Assembly (NCBI GenBank): GCA_963575745.1
Contig: CAUYUJ010004530.1
Span: 22,501-69,147 of the forward strand
Origin: Prorocentrum cordatum
Lineage: Eukaryota > Sar > Dinophyceae > Prorocentrales > Prorocentraceae
Direction of reading: 5' to 3'
DNA length: 46,647 nt
Numbering within the stretch: the stretch's first letter is position 1; the number at the start of each line of letters is the position of its first letter. The notes below the pieces were generated by a model. The model saw nothing but the letters and a program-made list of their open reading frames with translations. It made no database searches and was not told the origin of the DNA. The position numbers and the translations under genes are program-made. Positions 1 to 10,659 of this stretch are shown in pieces.

Positions 1-114
1 CACAAATTCCGATGGGTTATGTTTACGAACAGGATTTGGCGTGCTGACAAAAAAAAAACAAACAAAAAAAAAAAAAAAACGACAACAACAACAACAAAAA
101 AAACTACTGGAAAC
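1..114. other. A-rich downstream flank
   Basis: Poly-A and CAA-type runs at about 47-110 lie just beyond the stop of the minus-strand coding segment that follows. No gene is seen. It is probably the 3' flank or UTR of that gene. Confidence 0.5.
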
Positions 115-861
115 TCAAAAAGGAGTCCAGGCTTCGAGAGGGTTGTCGACTTCGCTGACCTGCTTTCGAGCTGATCGATAAGAATCCTTCACCGATTGCG
201 CCAGTGGCATCGATTCAAATTGACAATCTGCCAAGGACGCACTTTTTGGATGCGCTCGTCGCCTGAAATATTCGAGCAATTGCTTTCCGTACACGGGAAA
301 AGATTTGGGCAGCTCGAAATCTGGCTTTGGTAGCGTCGAGACGGTGCTGAGAACGTTACTGGCACCTGCGCGATCTACAGCGATCCCTAAAGGTATCAGG
401 AAAGTACGGATGGTAAAAAGGATATAGCTTTCATGAGGTTCAGGCATGCGTTGCAACGTCTGCCTCTCACACCGGAAAAATAGCTTCTCTCCAACATTCG
501 TCGCGTTAATGGTTGGATCCTTCTCTTTATTGAATTTCCCCGCAGGCTGGAAGAGCACTGGATTTTCATTGAAGGAGAAGTTCACACGCTGCACGATTTT
601 ACCATGTTGAAGCTTGCCAAAGGAACGGTCCATTGACTTGCCCAATTGCTCCTTGTACCCAGGCACGGGCTTGTGGATGTCAAGCAGTGGCCTCCCAATT
701 TTGTCCTGAAGCTTCCAGAGGGCGGGAAAACATACCGAACCAGCAACAAAACTGCAGGTACCACCAACACCGGCCGGCATCAGGACCAGGTCCTCTTGGA
801 CAATGCGGCCAGCTGCATCCAGTGGCATCATCAAACGGTGCTGGTTATCGGCGGCGAGCAA
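115..861 (-). CDS. DUF3445 / heme-dependent oxidative N-demethylase-like protein, terminal coding segment
   Basis: The open frame (about 248 residues) ends at a TGA at 115-117. It carries the recognisable core of the DUF3445 (HDOD) family: a GSVCFPALWKL segment near residues 41-51, GRPLLDIHKPVPGY near 56-69, a NENPVLFQP segment near 100, FFRCERQTLQRMP near 130, and LFTIRTF near 148. Bacterial members are heme proteins that oxidatively demethylate small methylamines; fungal relatives are mostly uncharacterised. The substrate here is unknown. No convincing ATG begins the frame: it opens after a TGA near 874, and the family normally has more N-terminal sequence. The 5' part is therefore probably on one or more upstream exons, with a possible acceptor at the CCAG near residues 6-7. 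The family call comes from remembered motifs, not a profile search. Confidence 0.78.
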   Translation of the reverse strand: MLAADNQHRLMMPLDAAGRIVQEDLVLMPAGVGGTCSFVAGSVCFPALWKLQDKIGRPLLDIHKPVPGYKEQLGKSMDRSFGKLQHGKIVQRVNFSFNENPVLFQPAGKFNKEKDPTINATNVGEKLFFRCERQTLQRMPEPHESYILFTIRTFLIPLGIAVDRAGASNVLSTVSTLPKPDFELPKSFPVYGKQLLEYFRRRAHPKSASLADCQFESMPLAQSVKDSYRSARKQVSEVDNPLEAWTPF

Positions 862-879
862 AGGGTGAAGTCAGATGGT

Positions 880-1030
880 GCGGGCCTTCTCAGAAGGCTC
901 GGAAGGCCTCCAGCATTCTGAGAAATGCTCTAAGCCTTCCCCGAGGACACAGACGGTTTCCCAAAGGCCAGAGGGCTTCTGAGAAGCCCCGCCGCCTTCT
1001 GAGAAGTCCTCCCCCCTTTCACTTGCCCCC
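880..1030. repeat. Cluster of CTTCTGAGAAG palindromes
   Basis: Near-palindromes CTTCTCAGAAG and CTTCTGAGAAG recur three to four times between 884 and 1005, mixed with GGCCTTC-type blocks. They could form short hairpins. They lie just upstream of the DUF3445 segment, possibly within an intron. Confidence 0.5.
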
Positions 1031-1611
1031 TGGGCGCACCGCCAAGATTACCATCTGCGACTGGAGAAACTGAGATCGAACTACCACTCTCAGTCTCACA
1101 TAAGGCTCGCACTCGCAGTGTCACCCCGAACGGAATCAAGCTTGTACATTTTGGGAGAATGGTGCGTTACGTAATTCACAAGCATCTGTAAAACAGCGTC
1201 CTGAGCGCCAAAGAGCTCGGAAGATCCAGGTTCGGACACCGCGAAAACGGCATATCGCTGTTTTGGAAGATGGCGGGTCCTTTGAAAGACCCAGGACCAC
1301 GATTTGGAACATCTGTCAGGCCATCGGTGGGTATGGACTATCTCAAGGACTTTCGGGGCACCTGCCAGGCGACACCTCAACGAGACCCCGGTTCACCTTC
1401 CCCCCCAAAAAAACAATCCCGACCTATGAACCCACGAACGCATCTGCCAACAAGCCAACCCCCGCTTCAGTGGCTGTCCATCCCACGGAGACCGCTGAAT
1501 ATGCCGAGACTCGGGTGCTGCTTGTCTCGGGAGGGCGGTTGGGAGAGGGCGAGGCAGCTTGCGGCTTTTGGGGCAGCTCAACCCACAAGCCAGCCCCCAC
1601 CCCACCCACAT
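1031..1611. other. Unassigned sequence
   Basis: Reading frames occur on both strands, but none has a recognisable domain or a clear coding bias. Nothing further can be supported. Confidence 0.4.
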
Positions 1612-1817
1612 GGTTGCGAGATACCCCAGATTTCGTAATAAAGGGAGGGGGGTCTCATTTCGGGGGGGGTCTCTTCCAGGCTATCTTGGAGGGCCTGGGG
1701 GGGGTCTGGGGACGATGTTTTGGAGGGTTCTCCCACGGGGGAGGTCTGAAATGGCTTGTCTTGGAGGGTCCAGACCCCCTCCCTTTTATTACGAAATCTG
1801 GAGTAAGCAACCCCTAA
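1612..1817. mobile_element. MITE-like element with about 44-bp terminal inverted repeats
   Basis: The left arm (1612-1655) and right arm (1772-1817) are near-perfect reverse complements. Both contain CCAGATTTCGTAATAAA or a close variant, followed by a GGGAGGGGG run and TCT, and both have GGTTGC at the outer edge. The element is about 206 bp and too small to encode a transposase. No clear target-site duplication was identified. It is consistent with a non-autonomous DNA transposon or an introner-like unit. Confidence 0.7.
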
Positions 1818-2028
1818 CCAACAAAACAAGCATGACTGCCTATGGTGGACAGAATCCACCTCCCTGCCTGCGGCACGTCGAGGCGGCATGGTTTCGGAAG
1901 TATGATGCGGGACCCCCCAAATCCCCCTGGTTACACCCACCCGACTGCATCGCCCCAAGTACTGGGGGCCATGGCGCCTCCCTGGGGCCCCCCAAGGCTT
2001 CCATGACGGCCCCAGGGGCCCCCAAGAC

Positions 2029-2175
2029 TGTCTCCTCCTCCTCCTCCTCCTCCTCCTCCTCCTCCTCCTCCTCCTCCTCCTCCTCCTCCTCCTATTCCTC
2101 CTCCGTCTCCGCCTCCAAGCCTCTCAGCCTCCTCCTCCTCCTCATCATCCTCCTTCTTCTCCCTCTTCGCCTCAC
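2029..2175 (+). repeat. (TCC)n microsatellite
   Basis: A nearly pure TCC run of about 22 units, then interrupted TCC/TCA. The pyrimidine-rich strand is +. Confidence 0.95.
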
Positions 2176-2289
2176 GCCGAACGGCGACAGCTAGGCCTCA
2201 CTAGTTGTTTAGCAGCTACAAAATTATAGCCGACGCAAACCCCAAACTCGGCCCGACAGCTCGATCGATCGATCGATCAGTCCCTCTTC

Positions 2290-2898
2290 GCCCTCTTCGC
2301 CCTTCCCCCTTCTCTTTCTCCGTTCCCTCCTCCCCTCTTCCTCCCCCCTGTCCTCCTCCCTATCCTCCACCTCCCTCCTTGTCCTTCCTATCATCTACCT
2401 ATCCTCTCCTCCCCATCCTCTCCTCCCAATGCTCTCCTCCCTATCCCTTTCCACCCCCATCCACTATCCTCCATGTCCTCTCCAACCTATCCTCCGACCC
2501 CGTCCCCCCTCCCCTCCCTCCGCTTCTCTCCTCCCCTCCGCTGCTACCCGCCCTCCCCCCCCCCTCCCTGGGAGGACGGGCGACGGCGGCCTGGACCACC
2601 TCGAACTCCTGCAGCGCAGCGTAACCTCGGTCCCGGGTGGTGATATCCCTCCAGGTCTCGTCCATGAGGTCCTGTCGTGCCAGCTGTCTCCCTCCTCCTC
2701 CTCCACCTCCCTCCTCCTCCTCCTCCTCATCCTCCCTCCTCCTCCTCTCGCTCCTCCGCATCCGATCCGCATCCGCATCCGCATCCTCCTCTCCTCTCCT
2801 CCTCCTCCCTCCTCCTCCTCCTCCTCCTCCCCTCCTCCTCCCCCCGTTCCCTCCTCCTCCTCCTCCACCTCCTCCTCCTCCTCCTCCTCATCCTCCGC
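2290..2898 (+). repeat. Degenerate TCC/CCT pyrimidine tract
   Basis: About 600 bp of CCT and TCC repeats, interrupted near 2560-2690 by mixed sequence and by a CCGCAT-type run near 2757-2785. A short (CGAT)n run sits just before it at about 2258-2277. The frames give only poly-Ser, poly-Pro or poly-Leu. Confidence 0.85.
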
Positions 2899-2902
2899 GT
2901 CG

Positions 2903-2939
<37 letters not shown>

Positions 2940-2960
2940 AATCATCATCATCATCATCAA

Positions 2961-3006
<46 letters not shown>

Positions 3007-3197
3007 ATCATCAGAATCATCATCATGAGCAGCATCATCATCATCATCATCATCATCATCGTCATCGTCATCAGCATCATCAGCATCATCATCAGCATCA
3101 TCATCATCAGCAGCATCAGCGTCGTCGTCATCATCATCATCATCATCATCATCAGTATCAGCATCAGCATCAGCATCATCATCAGCATCGGCACCAG

Positions 3198-3247
<50 letters not shown>

Positions 3248-3453
3248 GCATCAGCATTAGCATCATCATCATCCTAACCATCCTCAGCATCATAATTATC
3301 ATAAGCATCGTCGTTGCCATTATCATGAGCGACAGCATCATCGTCATCATCATCAGAATCATCATCATCATCAGCAGCTTCATCATCAGCATCATCATCA
3401 GCATCATCATCGCCATCTTCATCAGCAGCACCATCGTCATCATCATCATCATG

Positions 3454-3485
<32 letters not shown>

Positions 3486-3745
3486 CAGCATCGTCATACT
3501 CATCATCATGATCATCATCATCATCATCATCACCACCACCACCACCATCATCATCATCACCATCACAATCACCATCTGCCTCATCACCACCGTCAGCATC
3601 ATCATCAGCAGCAGCAGCAGCAGTATCGACAACAGCAGCACCATCGTTAACAGCCGCATGCGTATCATCATCAGCAGCAGCATCAGCATCATCAGCATGA
3701 TCGTCATCCTCATCATCATCAGCATCATCATCAGATCAGCATCAG

Positions 3746-3776
<31 letters not shown>

Positions 3777-4880
3777 ATCATCATCACCATGAGGATAACC
3801 GCAAACACAGCAATCGTCATCAATGCGGTCGGCGGCGTCGCCATCGTCATCGCCATCAACATCATCATCCTCGTCCTCAGCATCACCACCGTCATCGTCA
3901 TCATCGACGTCGTCATCAGCGGCAGCAGCATCATCGTCAGCATCATCGTAGCCATCGCCATCACCATCCTAGCATTACAATCGTCATCATAATCGTTATC
4001 ATCACCAGCATCATCATCATCGTCAGCAGCAGCATTATCATAATCATCATCATCGTCGTCGTAATCATCGCCTTCAGTATCATCACCATCAGCAGCAGTA
4101 GCAGCAACAACTGCATTATCATCGTCAACAGCAGCATGCGTATCATCAGCATTATCATCATCATCATCATAAACAACAACATCATCTTCGTGATCAGTAG
4201 CATCGTCATCATCATCATCGCCACCACCACCAGCATCACCAGTATCCTCATCATCATCAGCAGCATCATCAGCAGCATCAGCATCACAATCATCGGCATC
4301 GCCATTTTAACGTCGTCGTTCTCGTCGTCATCGCCATCGACCTCAACATCATCATCACCATCAGAATCACCATCCTCTTCGTCATCATCGACGTTGAAAC
4401 CAGCGGCAGCAGCATCATCGTCAGCAGCATCGTCGTCATCGTCATCGTCATCATCTCATCATAGCCATCATCATCACCATCATCATCATCATCATCAGCA
4501 TCATCATCATCGTCGTCATCGACATCGTCATCACCATTGCCACCGTCATCAACACTGGCGTCGTCATCGCCATCATCAGTATCAGAATCATCATTATCAT
4601 AGCAAGCAACGCCATCGTCATCGTCATCGTCGTCATTATCATCAAGATCGGAATCATGACCATAGTCGCCGTCGTCAGCATCATCAGCGGCATAATCCAT
4701 GTCATCGCTGTCAGCATCATCATCACCACAGTCACCATCATCATAATTTTCTTGTTCGTCATCGTCATCTTCGTTGTCACCATCATCTACATCAGCATCA
4801 TCGTCAACGTCATGATCAGCAGCATCCTTACGATGGACGTCATGGTCATCGCCATCATCACCACCATCACCATCACTATC
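2899..4880 (+). repeat. About 2-kb (CAT)n-derived trinucleotide array
   Basis: Almost continuous ATC/TCA triplets with interspersed CAG, CGT and CAC triplets. Every strand gives low-complexity open frames (His, Ser, Ile, Met, Asp). The regular substitution pattern points to an old expanded microsatellite rather than a gene. Confidence 0.95.
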
Positions 4881-5092
4881 ATAATCCCCACTATGGTGTC
4901 AGTCCTCCTCATACCCGTCCTCGTGTTCATTCTTTCGGGCCTCCTCCGATTGCAGGTAATTGACCATTACTTCTAGAACTACCAGTAGGTTTTCCCCGTC
5001 TACCAAAAAATCTTACCATGTCAGCCAGCGTTGACTCCAAATAGATTAGACGACTCAAATCAAGAAATCAGAAAAACCAAGCATGCTTAGAA

Positions 5093-5240
5093 TCCGCAAC
5101 TCAGCAAGCGAGCAAGCGTGCAAGCAAGCGCGCAAGCAAACGCGCAAGCAAGCAAGCAAGCAAGCGTGCAAGCGCGCAAGCAAGCAAGCAAGCAAACGCG
5201 CAAGTAAGCAAGCAAGCAAGCACGCGAGCAAGCAAGCATT
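5093..5240 (+). repeat. (AAGC)n tetranucleotide repeat
   Basis: AAGC/GAGC/GCGC units in a 4-bp register run to the start of the next repeat type. Confidence 0.9.
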
Positions 5241-5370
5241 GGAAACATTGGCATAAGCATAGGCATCGGCATAGGAGCGCTCAGAGGTGGTGCATTGGCA
5301 TAGGCATAGGCATAGGCGTAGGAGTTAGAGGTGAGGCGTAGGCGTAGACGTAGGCATAGGCATAGCCATA
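5241..5370 (+). repeat. (GGCATA)n hexanucleotide repeat
   Basis: ATAGGC/GGCATA units with variants such as GGCGTA. It directly abuts the AAGC tract. Confidence 0.85.
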
Positions 5371-5492
5371 GGAATTCGAGGGGGTGGACATTGGAATCAG
5401 GGGGGAGGGGGGGGCAACGGACCAATCGGTAAGGTTTGAGTTGGAACTCCTATAGGGCAAGCCTATTTGGAGAACTACCAACACCACCACCA

Positions 5493-5518
5493 TTAGAAAG
5501 AGAGAGAGAGAGAGAGAG
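5493..5518 (+). repeat. (GA)n dinucleotide run
   Basis: About 12 GA units. Confidence 0.9.
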
Positions 5519-5525
5519 CAGCCCG

Positions 5526-5862
5526 TGGGGGAGGCGGGCGTCCCGCCTGCCCTGGCGTTGCGCCGGGCCGCAGTGTGCATCACGCGGGCTAGAAGAGTAA
5601 GACACCTCCCCAGCGCTTGCGCTGGCCGCCAACGCTCCTCTGAGCATGAAACCTGAACAGCTTCCAGTCCACCAGCCGGACGGCCCAGCGCCCATTCTTC
5701 GCCGTGGATGACATGCCTGCCAGGGACCACTTTTGCTTTCAGAAACTCGAAACCCGTTCTTGGACGCCGTTCTGCTCGGCGAGGTTCGTGCTGGTATGCG
5801 TGGCACGCTGTAATGTACTCGACGAGTGTTCGTGGCACGCTTGGCACGCTGGACGCCGCCAC
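5526..5862 (-). CDS. Possible exon of unrecognised protein
   Basis: The minus-strand frame reads as ordinary mixed-composition protein over about 100 residues, including LVEYITACHAYQHEP and FEFLKAKVVPGRHVIH, unlike the repeats around it. It then runs into the GA repeat, so the true end must lie before 5518. No family is recognised. It could belong to the same minus-strand gene as the segments at 6962-7336 and 8148-8413, but the joins cannot be established. Confidence 0.22.
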
Positions 5863-5939
5863 CGTTACTGCGTCTGCGTCGACGTGATTCGACCGTCTGG
5901 CTTGACTGTCTTAACTTGATGGGGCCAAGAGTGGCGCAG

Positions 5940-6225
5940 TACACGCGACCGGAGGAGGGCAGGAGACAAGCAGCCCCGAAGAGAAGCGGCCGCGGCAGCA
6001 CGGGAGAGGTGAGAGGGAGGCGGCGGCGGCGGCGGCAGCGCGCGCGCGCCCCGGCGCCCACGAGGCGACCGCAGAGGTGGAGAAGAAGAAGAGGGGAGGA
6101 AGGGGGAGGGGAAGGTGGAGGGGGGGAGGATGCGGAGCGCGCAGGGAACGCGGAGCGGGAGTGGCAGCAGAGAATGGCGGCAAGAAGGAGAAGGGGCGGA
6201 GGTAGGAGGATATTGCCCCTCCTCC
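5940..6225. other. GC-rich GGCGGC/GAGG sequence
   Basis: Compositionally biased purine-rich sequence leading into the TCC tract. No gene was identified. Confidence 0.4.
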
Positions 6226-6438
6226 TCCCCCTCCTTCTCCTGCTCCGCCTCCTCCCTCCTCCCTCCTCCTCCTCCTCTCCTCCCTCCTCCTCCTCCTCCT
6301 CCTCCTCCTCCTCTCCCCTCCTCCCTCCTGCTCCCCCTGCCTCCTCCTCCTCCTCCTCCTCCTCCTCCTCCTCCTCCTCCTCCTCCTCCTCCTCCTCCTC
6401 CTGCTCTTCCCTCCTGCTCCTCCCTCCTGCTGGGATAG
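6226..6438 (+). repeat. (TCC)n microsatellite
   Basis: TCC/CTCC repeats with a pure run at about 6340-6400. A second short TCC run lies at 6596-6630. Confidence 0.95.
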
Positions 6439-6638
6439 CGGCGGACGACGGACGACTGCGAGGCTGCGGCCATGCGCCTGCCTGCACTCTCTTCCGCGTC
6501 TCGTCGCTGCACGGGTGCAGGCCCTCTTGGTCGCCTTCAAGCGTCCTCCTCCATATCTCCTTCCTCGTCATCCTTCCCCCTCCCCCCCCTCCCCTCCCCT
6601 CCTCCTCCTCCTCCTCCTCCTCCGCCTCCTCCTCAGGT

Positions 6639-6961
6639 CCCGAACTGAAAAAAGGGCGGAGCCCGTTCACCGCCGCCTTGGCGCCACGACCGCTCTCGCG
6701 GGGGCAGGAGCCCGCCCGGCGAGGACAGGGGCCGCGGGAGGATTCTCACGGGGGGGGGACCCAACAGGGCCATCCTGAGAGTAGCGGAAGCGCGCCACCT
6801 CAGGGCCTGCGGGCACTGGGAGCCAGTGCGACACAGAGAGTCCAGCGGGGAGCGGGAGAGCGGCAGCCCGATGTGCGAAGCAGCCTGCGGGGCGAGGCAG
6901 GCACGGAAGCAGGGCACGCCGATGCCCCATGGGCCGGGGGGGGGGGCGCAGTGGGACTCAC
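6639..6961. other. Unassigned GC-rich sequence, possible intron
   Basis: No convincing coding signal. It lies just downstream, on the minus strand, of a GTGAGT splice donor at 6956-6961, so at least its upper part is a candidate intron. Confidence 0.35.
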
Positions 6962-7336
6962 CGCCGCCTTCGTGACTTGTGCTGGTCGTAGGGGCGGAAG
7001 GCAGGCCTCTTCCTCACGGCGGGGCCGCCCTCGCTGGGGGCCGCGCCCTCCGCAGCGGGGCCACTCGGGGGAGAGGCACCAGCCAGCACGGAAAAGTCGA
7101 GGGAGGCGAAAAAAGCCTCGAGCTCCGTAGCGGAGTAGGCGAGGAGCGACGGAAATTGAGTGCCGTCAAAATTTGGCCCGCCCTTGGACCAGCACTGCGC
7201 CCGCATGCGCCACTCAATCGCAACGAAGCGGTCAGTAGGAGCGGCGCAGGCACAGTGAAGCGTGAAGCTGGCAGCAAGGAGACGTTGTACCTGAGCGTCC
7301 TCGGATTCGCCTGCGGAGCCAGAGGCGGTGCCAGGC
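6962..7336 (-). CDS. Probable internal exon, unrecognised protein
   Basis: This minus-strand frame has well-mixed composition, including SEDAQVQRLLAASFTLH, CAAPTDRFVAIEWRMRAQ and FPSLLAYSATELEAFFASLD. It is bounded by good splice signals: an acceptor TTCTCCCGGCAG ending at 7337 and a canonical donor GTGAGT starting at 6961. The C-terminal part is basic (KSRRR). No family is recognised. It is probably part of a multi-exon minus-strand gene in the 5.5-8.5 kb region, and the phase at both ends implies flanking exons. Confidence 0.45.
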
Positions 7337-7489
7337 CTGCCGGGAGAAGGCGCGTGAGGGGGGGCCGAGACTGGGCGCGCGGAGATGCGCTGTCGTTAGG
7401 GCGGCCAGCAGGCTCGACATAGGAGCTGGCCGAAGCTGCGCCAGGCGCGGGGGGCGAAAGCGGCGCAGGCGCGACGCCTGGACTGGCCC

Positions 7490-8045
7490 GCTCCTCATCC
7501 TCCTCCTCGCCCTTCCCCCCTCCGCCCTCCCTCCCCGCCCCTCGTTTTCCTTCTCCTCTCCCCCTCCCTCGCGCTCGCCTTCCCGGGCATCGTCGTCGCC
7601 GCTCAGCATGATGACATTGCCTGGCGCGCGGGCCGGCACCGACGCGCGCGTGGGGGAAACGAGGTGGGCGGGGAGGTAAGTAACGAGGAGAGATGCAAGG
7701 AGGGAAAACAAGAGGTGAGTGTGCATTGAAGGAGGGGAGGGGGAGAGGCATGGAGAGGTGAGATGAGGGGAAGGGAAGGAGGAGGGGAGGGAGGGCGCTG
7801 GGCGAGTCTGCCCCCTCCTCATCCTCTCCCTTACCTCTCCCTTACCCTCCTCCACCAGATCTCCCTTCCCCTCATCCCCTCCTCCTCCTCCTCTCCTCCT
7901 CCTCCTCCACCTCCTCCTCCCCCTCCTCCCACTCTCCTCCTCCTCCCTCCTCCTCCCTCCCCCTCACTGCCCCTGCTCCTCCCCTCCTCCTCCTCCTTCC
8001 TCCTCCTCCTCCTCCTCCTCCTCCTCCTCCTCCTCCTCCACTTCC
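7490..8045 (+). repeat. TCC/CCT-rich tract
   Basis: Interrupted TCC runs at 7490-7580 and 7810-8045, separated by GAGG-rich sequence at about 7670-7800. One minus-strand stretch near 7600-7640 (NVIMLSGDDDAREG) could be coding but is too short to call. Confidence 0.8.
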
Positions 8046-8147
8046 CCCTCCCTTCCACCCGCCCTCCTTGCTGCTTCGCCTCTCTTTCGTCCTGCTCCCC
8101 ATCACCCCCCTCCACATTTCCCCCCCTCCTCCCCTGCCAAAAACTGC

Positions 8148-8413
8148 CTGTAATGCAAGCTCTGGCTCCAGCAACTTGCCCGAGAGTGCCAGCTAGCGTG
8201 GCCTGCAACTCCCACCGCAACGAGACGTACTCCAAGCGGACCCAGTGGAGGAGTGAAAGTTCCTGTCAGACTGGGTGACCAAGTCGCACACCTCTCTCAC
8301 AAGTGCACATATGTTGGGCATGTGGGAAAGGTGAGCCTGGACCACTTGCGGGTGCATCTCCACCCGCAGGAGCGTGAACAGTTTGGCGACACGCCGAAAT
8401 CGCACGGCCACTC
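8148..8413 (-). CDS. Probable exon with one frameshift, unrecognised protein
   Basis: The segment begins after a plausible acceptor (CATCCCTCCAG, ending at 8414). It reads VAVRFRRVAKLFTLLRVEM and HLSHMPNICALVREVCDLVT in one frame. After a shift of one base near 8265-8275 it continues with LSLLHWVRLEYVSLRWELQA and TLAGTLGQVAGARACI. Both halves have helical, protein-like composition, which suggests either a single-base indel or assembly error, or two exons with a minute gap. A GC-type donor at 8147 is possible. No family is recognised. Confidence 0.4.
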
Positions 8414-8539
8414 CTGGAGGGATGGACAACCTTCGCACCCACGAGCGATGCGCGCAGGCACTGCAACCCGATCCCGTGCTTTCATCCGAACAGCCGGGCG
8501 ATCGGCGCAAGGTTGATCTCCGATTAACCATTCAACAAA

Positions 8540-8800
8540 CAGATCCTCCCCACCTCCTCCTCCTCATGTCCCCAACCTTCTGCCTGATCCTCATCCAGAC
8601 CCTCCTTGCCAAAATGAGAACACCCCTTTCTCGACCCCCTCCTCGTGCAGCAACTCCTCCTCCTCCTCCTCCTCCTCCTCCTCTTCCTCCTCCTCCTCCT
8701 CCTCCTCCTCCTCCTCCTCTTCCTCCTCCTCCTCTTCTTCCGCCTCCGCCTCCGCCTCCGCCTCTGCCTCCACCTCCGCCTCCTCCTCCGCCTCCTCCAT
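8540..8800 (+). repeat. TCC tract with (CCGCCT)n end
   Basis: TCC runs at 8657-8735 pass into CCGCCT/CCTCCG hexamers at 8736-8800. Confidence 0.9.
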
Positions 8801-8934
8801 CCCTTGTCTTTCAGCAGAACTCCTTCCTGTCGAACACCCGGACGTGGCGGTAGGGATGGCTGGGCGTTTCGCCGAAAGTTCCTCACCGTATGATCCTGGA
8901 GCTTGACATGTGCAACAGCTTCACGGATTGAGGG

Positions 8935-9235
8935 CTAGTCGTTTTCAAAATGTGGCCCTCGCCCTAGCGCCGCTCGAACGTGGCGCATTCTCGAAATGTG
9001 ACTCTCGTCTTAGCGCCGCGCACAACTGTGTGAAAAGGTTGGCACACTTTCAAAGATGGAGAGCACTCCTTCTCAAAATGTGGTTCGCGCCCAGCACATG
9101 CGAAGCTTGCAGCAGCTTAGGGGATGAAGGGCGGTTCCCTCCCAGAATATTGCTCTCGTCCTGGCGCCGCGCACATTCGCCTCAAACGTTTCCGACGGCT
9201 CCCAGTGTTCGTATGGTCCCCCCCACACCAACCCC
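8935..9235. repeat. Diverged ~95-bp tandem repeat, left block
   Basis: Units share a TTTTCAAAATGTGGCTCTCG-like core followed by a CTTAGCGCCGCGCACATTCG-like core. Three to four diverged copies are present. The same family resumes at 10660 after an interruption of about 1.4 kb. Confidence 0.75.
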
Positions 9236-9454
9236 CACCCCTAAAAAATTGAGTTCTGGAGCGATTCAGGATTGCCAGGACGCAACGTTGATTCGGGGCG
9301 TCCGGATCCCAGGAATGGTGCTATGTCACGGTTTCGGACTGTCAGGACGCAACAATCCCGCTGCCTTAAAGCGACTACAGATTCCAGTAGGAACATGTGA
9401 AGAGGGAACCTCGAGGGAAGGTGCATTTCGAAATCGATGATGCGTCTGGAGTTT

Positions 9455-9488
9455 CCACTGGTCCTCCTCCTCCTCCTCCTCCTCCTCG

Positions 9489-9563
<75 letters not shown>

Positions 9564-9723
9564 CTCATCATCCTCATCCTCATCCTCATCCTCATCCTCA
9601 TCCTCATCCCCTATCATCATCCTCATCCTCATCCTCATCCTCATCCTCATCTTCATCCATCATCCTTCCTCATCATCATCATCATCATCTCATCATCATC
9701 ATCATCATCATCATCTCATCATC

Positions 9724-9755
<32 letters not shown>

Positions 9756-9843
9756 TCCCCTCATCCTCTTCACCCCACCACCACCACCACCACCACCACC
9801 ATCATAATCATATCATCATCCATCATCAGCATCATTCATCATC

Positions 9844-9875
<32 letters not shown>

Positions 9876-10165
9876 CAGCATCATCAGCATCATCAGCATC
9901 ATCATCATCATGATCGTCGTCATCATCAGCATCATCATCATCAGCATCATCATCATCAGCATCATCATCATCATCATCATCCTCATCCTCATCCTCATCC
10001 TCATCATCCTCATCAGCAGCATCAGCATCAGCATCAGCATCAGCATCAGCATCAGCATCATCATCATCATCGTCATCATCATCATCAGCATCATCATCAT
10101 TATCGTCATCCTCATCATAATCATCATCATCATCATCATCAGCAGCATCATCATCAACACCAACA
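9455..10165 (+). repeat. (ATC)n microsatellite with (TCC)n start
   Basis: About 700 bp of CAT/ATC triplets with blocks of CATCCT and CAGCAT. It lies inside the interruption of the ~95-bp array. Confidence 0.95.
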
Positions 10166-10197
10166 GCATCCCCTTCTTCGTCCTTTTCTCCGTTCTT

Positions 10198-10345
10198 GCC
10201 TCTCTCCTCCTCTTCCTCCGCCTCCTCCTCCTCCTCCTCCTCTTCCTCCTCCTCCTCCTCCTCCTCCATGTCCACCTGCTTCTCCTTCTCCTCCTCCTCC
10301 TCCTCCTCCTCCTCCTCCTGCTCCTCCTGCTCCTCCTCTTCCTAT
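10198..10345 (+). repeat. (TCC)n microsatellite
   Basis: TCC repeats with TTCC and TGCTCC interruptions. Confidence 0.95.
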
Positions 10346-10439
10346 TGTTCTGCGTGCCAGACACCCCTCCCCGTCGCACCTCCAGGCGTCCACAGGGCGG
10401 GCCCGGCGTTTAGCCTGAAACTTCCTCACCTGATCCTGG

Positions 10440-10650
10440 AGTTCAAAAAATGCACAACCCCAGACATGATGGCGTCATAAAAAAATCAGGACGGGAGGTT
10501 TTTCGCTATTTTCGGCCCCAGGGGGCCCTCGCCGGGCCTCGGGACCGTCAAAAAACGAGTCAGGACGAAAAACCGGCCCCGGGGAAATGGGTCTGGACTT
10601 CCAGGGACGCCGTCCTGAAAAAATCAGGACGTCGCATGTCTGGGACAGCT
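10440..10650. other. Inverted-repeat-bearing spacer
   Basis: It contains AAATCAGGACG twice (near 10485 and 10620), its inverse CGTCCTGA, and a (C)GGGACCGTCAAA-type motif resembling sequences near 17090 and 40510. No coding signal. Confidence 0.4.
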
Positions 10651-10659
10651 TCTCGGCAG

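Noticed and set aside
2637-3792. Poly-His, poly-Ile and poly-Met frames in the CAT array
   Set aside because: Pure consequence of trinucleotide repeats.
5826-7130. Plus-strand 434-residue frame across the TCC tract
   Set aside because: Mostly Arg-, Ser- and Pro-rich from GC-rich and TCC sequence; the minus strand has better exon signals.
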